Source: Apostichopus japonicus
Taxonomy: Eukaryota; Echinodermata; Holothuroidea; Aspidochirotida; Stichopodidae
Reading direction: 5' to 3'
Length of the DNA stretch: 64,000 bases
NCBI RefSeq assembly: GCF_037975245.1
Contig: NC_092563.1
Coordinates: 16,242,594-16,306,593, forward strand
Every line of letters starts with the position of its first letter. Position 1 is the first letter of the stretch. The translations under genes were made by a program, and so were the position numbers. Below, piece by piece: positions 63,091 to 64,000 of this stretch. The notes below the pieces were generated by a model that saw nothing but the letters and a program-made list of their open reading frames with translations, made no database searches and was not told the origin of the DNA.

Positions 63091-64000
63091 AATTCAACTA
63101 TGTTTTTATAGGAAAAAGAAAGTTGGGGGCATATGCTACAGATAACGCCTGGCTGCAGGTGTTTATGATCCCGACACCTCAGCCCTAGCCGGACGGTTGT
63201 TTATGTCCAGACAAGGGGGTCCAGTGCTGCCTGGAGCTTGTGACCATCCAAGCTCTCTGATTACTCGGACTACCTCCTACCTAGCAAGCGGATTCAATTA
63301 TTCCTGCCTAGAGAAGGAACCAACATGCTGTACATGGAGTTTGAATCTGACAAACAAGAAGGGTCATAATTCTCCAATATGGATATTGTAGTATTGTTAA
63401 TAGACTGATGAAACATTGAACTCGAGATCATAACCATTGTATGTTAATCTAACAATTTTCAACTGTCAGATTTGATTAGCAGTGCCAAAACTATTTCCCA
63501 ATTGTGGGGCGCTGTTTTTTTTTCCATACCCATTGGCCATGCGGAGCATCACGTACATATTCACGACAATTCATACCAAGTCTTTGCTATGACCAGCCTG
63601 AGATTTAAACCCTAGACCTCTGGCTGCTACTGACAATTTTCAATTCTGCTTTTCTACTAATAGACAAAAATAGAACAATGCTATAGTAGTTAGTAGTTCC
63701 TCATAATTATACACAAAGCAATATCCATGCACTTGCAACCTCAAATTTATTATGCATACATATAAACATATTTTCACAGACAGATGAAGATAAAAAGAAC
63801 TGATTATGCCAAATAGTAGCACTAATGAACCCCCCCCCCCCCCCCCCTTATCAAATAAAACATCAAAATGAAACACCAGCAATGTACTTGCAACCTTAAT
63901 TCAGTTACATATTATCAGTATCTAATCAAGATATTTCCAACAATACACTTATTTCTGCCAAAAATGATGGCATTGTGTACACTCCAATTATTCACAAAAC
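63091..64000. other. Window end, no gene recognised
   Basis: A reverse tRNA-like B-box (GAGATTTAAACCC) near 63600 and a C run at 63830-63848 are the only features noted. Upstream exons of the HYR/EGF gene may lie here or beyond, but none was seen. Confidence 0.4.

Overview
The window looks like nuclear DNA from an invertebrate deuterostome. The coding sequence is in short exons with GT-AG introns that keep phase. Between the exons lie many microsatellites, tRNA-derived SINEs and small inverted-repeat transposons. A gene built from HYR and EGF modules on phase 1-1 exons points to an echinoderm; a sea cucumber is my guess, but nothing here proves species.

Layout. (1) 1-12 kb: a complete five-exon adenine phosphoribosyltransferase gene (APRT, minus strand, 2127-11849). 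Its last exon and about 2 kb of 3' sequence lie in the left arm of a large inverted repeat (about 1-4990). (2) 12-27 kb: no gene except one intronless class A GPCR (21064-22095, plus strand); the rest is AT-rich DNA with MITEs, hAT-like elements and microsatellites. (3) 27-36 kb: a complete eight-exon FMN-dependent 2-hydroxyacid oxidase gene (HAO type, minus strand) ending in the peroxisomal signal AKL; its introns hold several satellite arrays. (4) 38.3-42 kb: a U2 snRNA-headed retroposon split by a MITE, then the right arm of the inverted repeat (39039-41994), which carries a second, diverged copy of APRT exon 5. (5) 44-62.1 kb: part of a large modular extracellular protein gene (minus strand) with HYR, EGF and probably Ig exons; neither end is seen. 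One intron holds a 7.54-kb terminal-inverted-repeat element (45081-52620) that carries a decayed SAM-domain gene and a C2H2 zinc-finger ORF. Next to it are a Penelope-like retroelement fragment with a well-formed hammerhead ribozyme motif and a U2-headed retroposon with a perfect 13-bp target-site duplication.

No operon logic applies. APRT (purine salvage) and HAO (peroxisomal 2-hydroxyacid oxidation) are ordinary housekeeping genes, and the GPCR and the HYR/EGF protein act at the cell surface or outside it. The most unusual features are: the inverted repeat placed so that inversion of the 34-kb interior would exchange APRT's terminal exon; the U2-headed retroposons; the hammerhead motifs, one directly behind a tRNA-like promoter; and the 7.5-kb SAM/zinc-finger element with no transposase that I can recognise. 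All exon models were read by eye from splice sites, phase and protein family resemblance. No alignment or database search was run.
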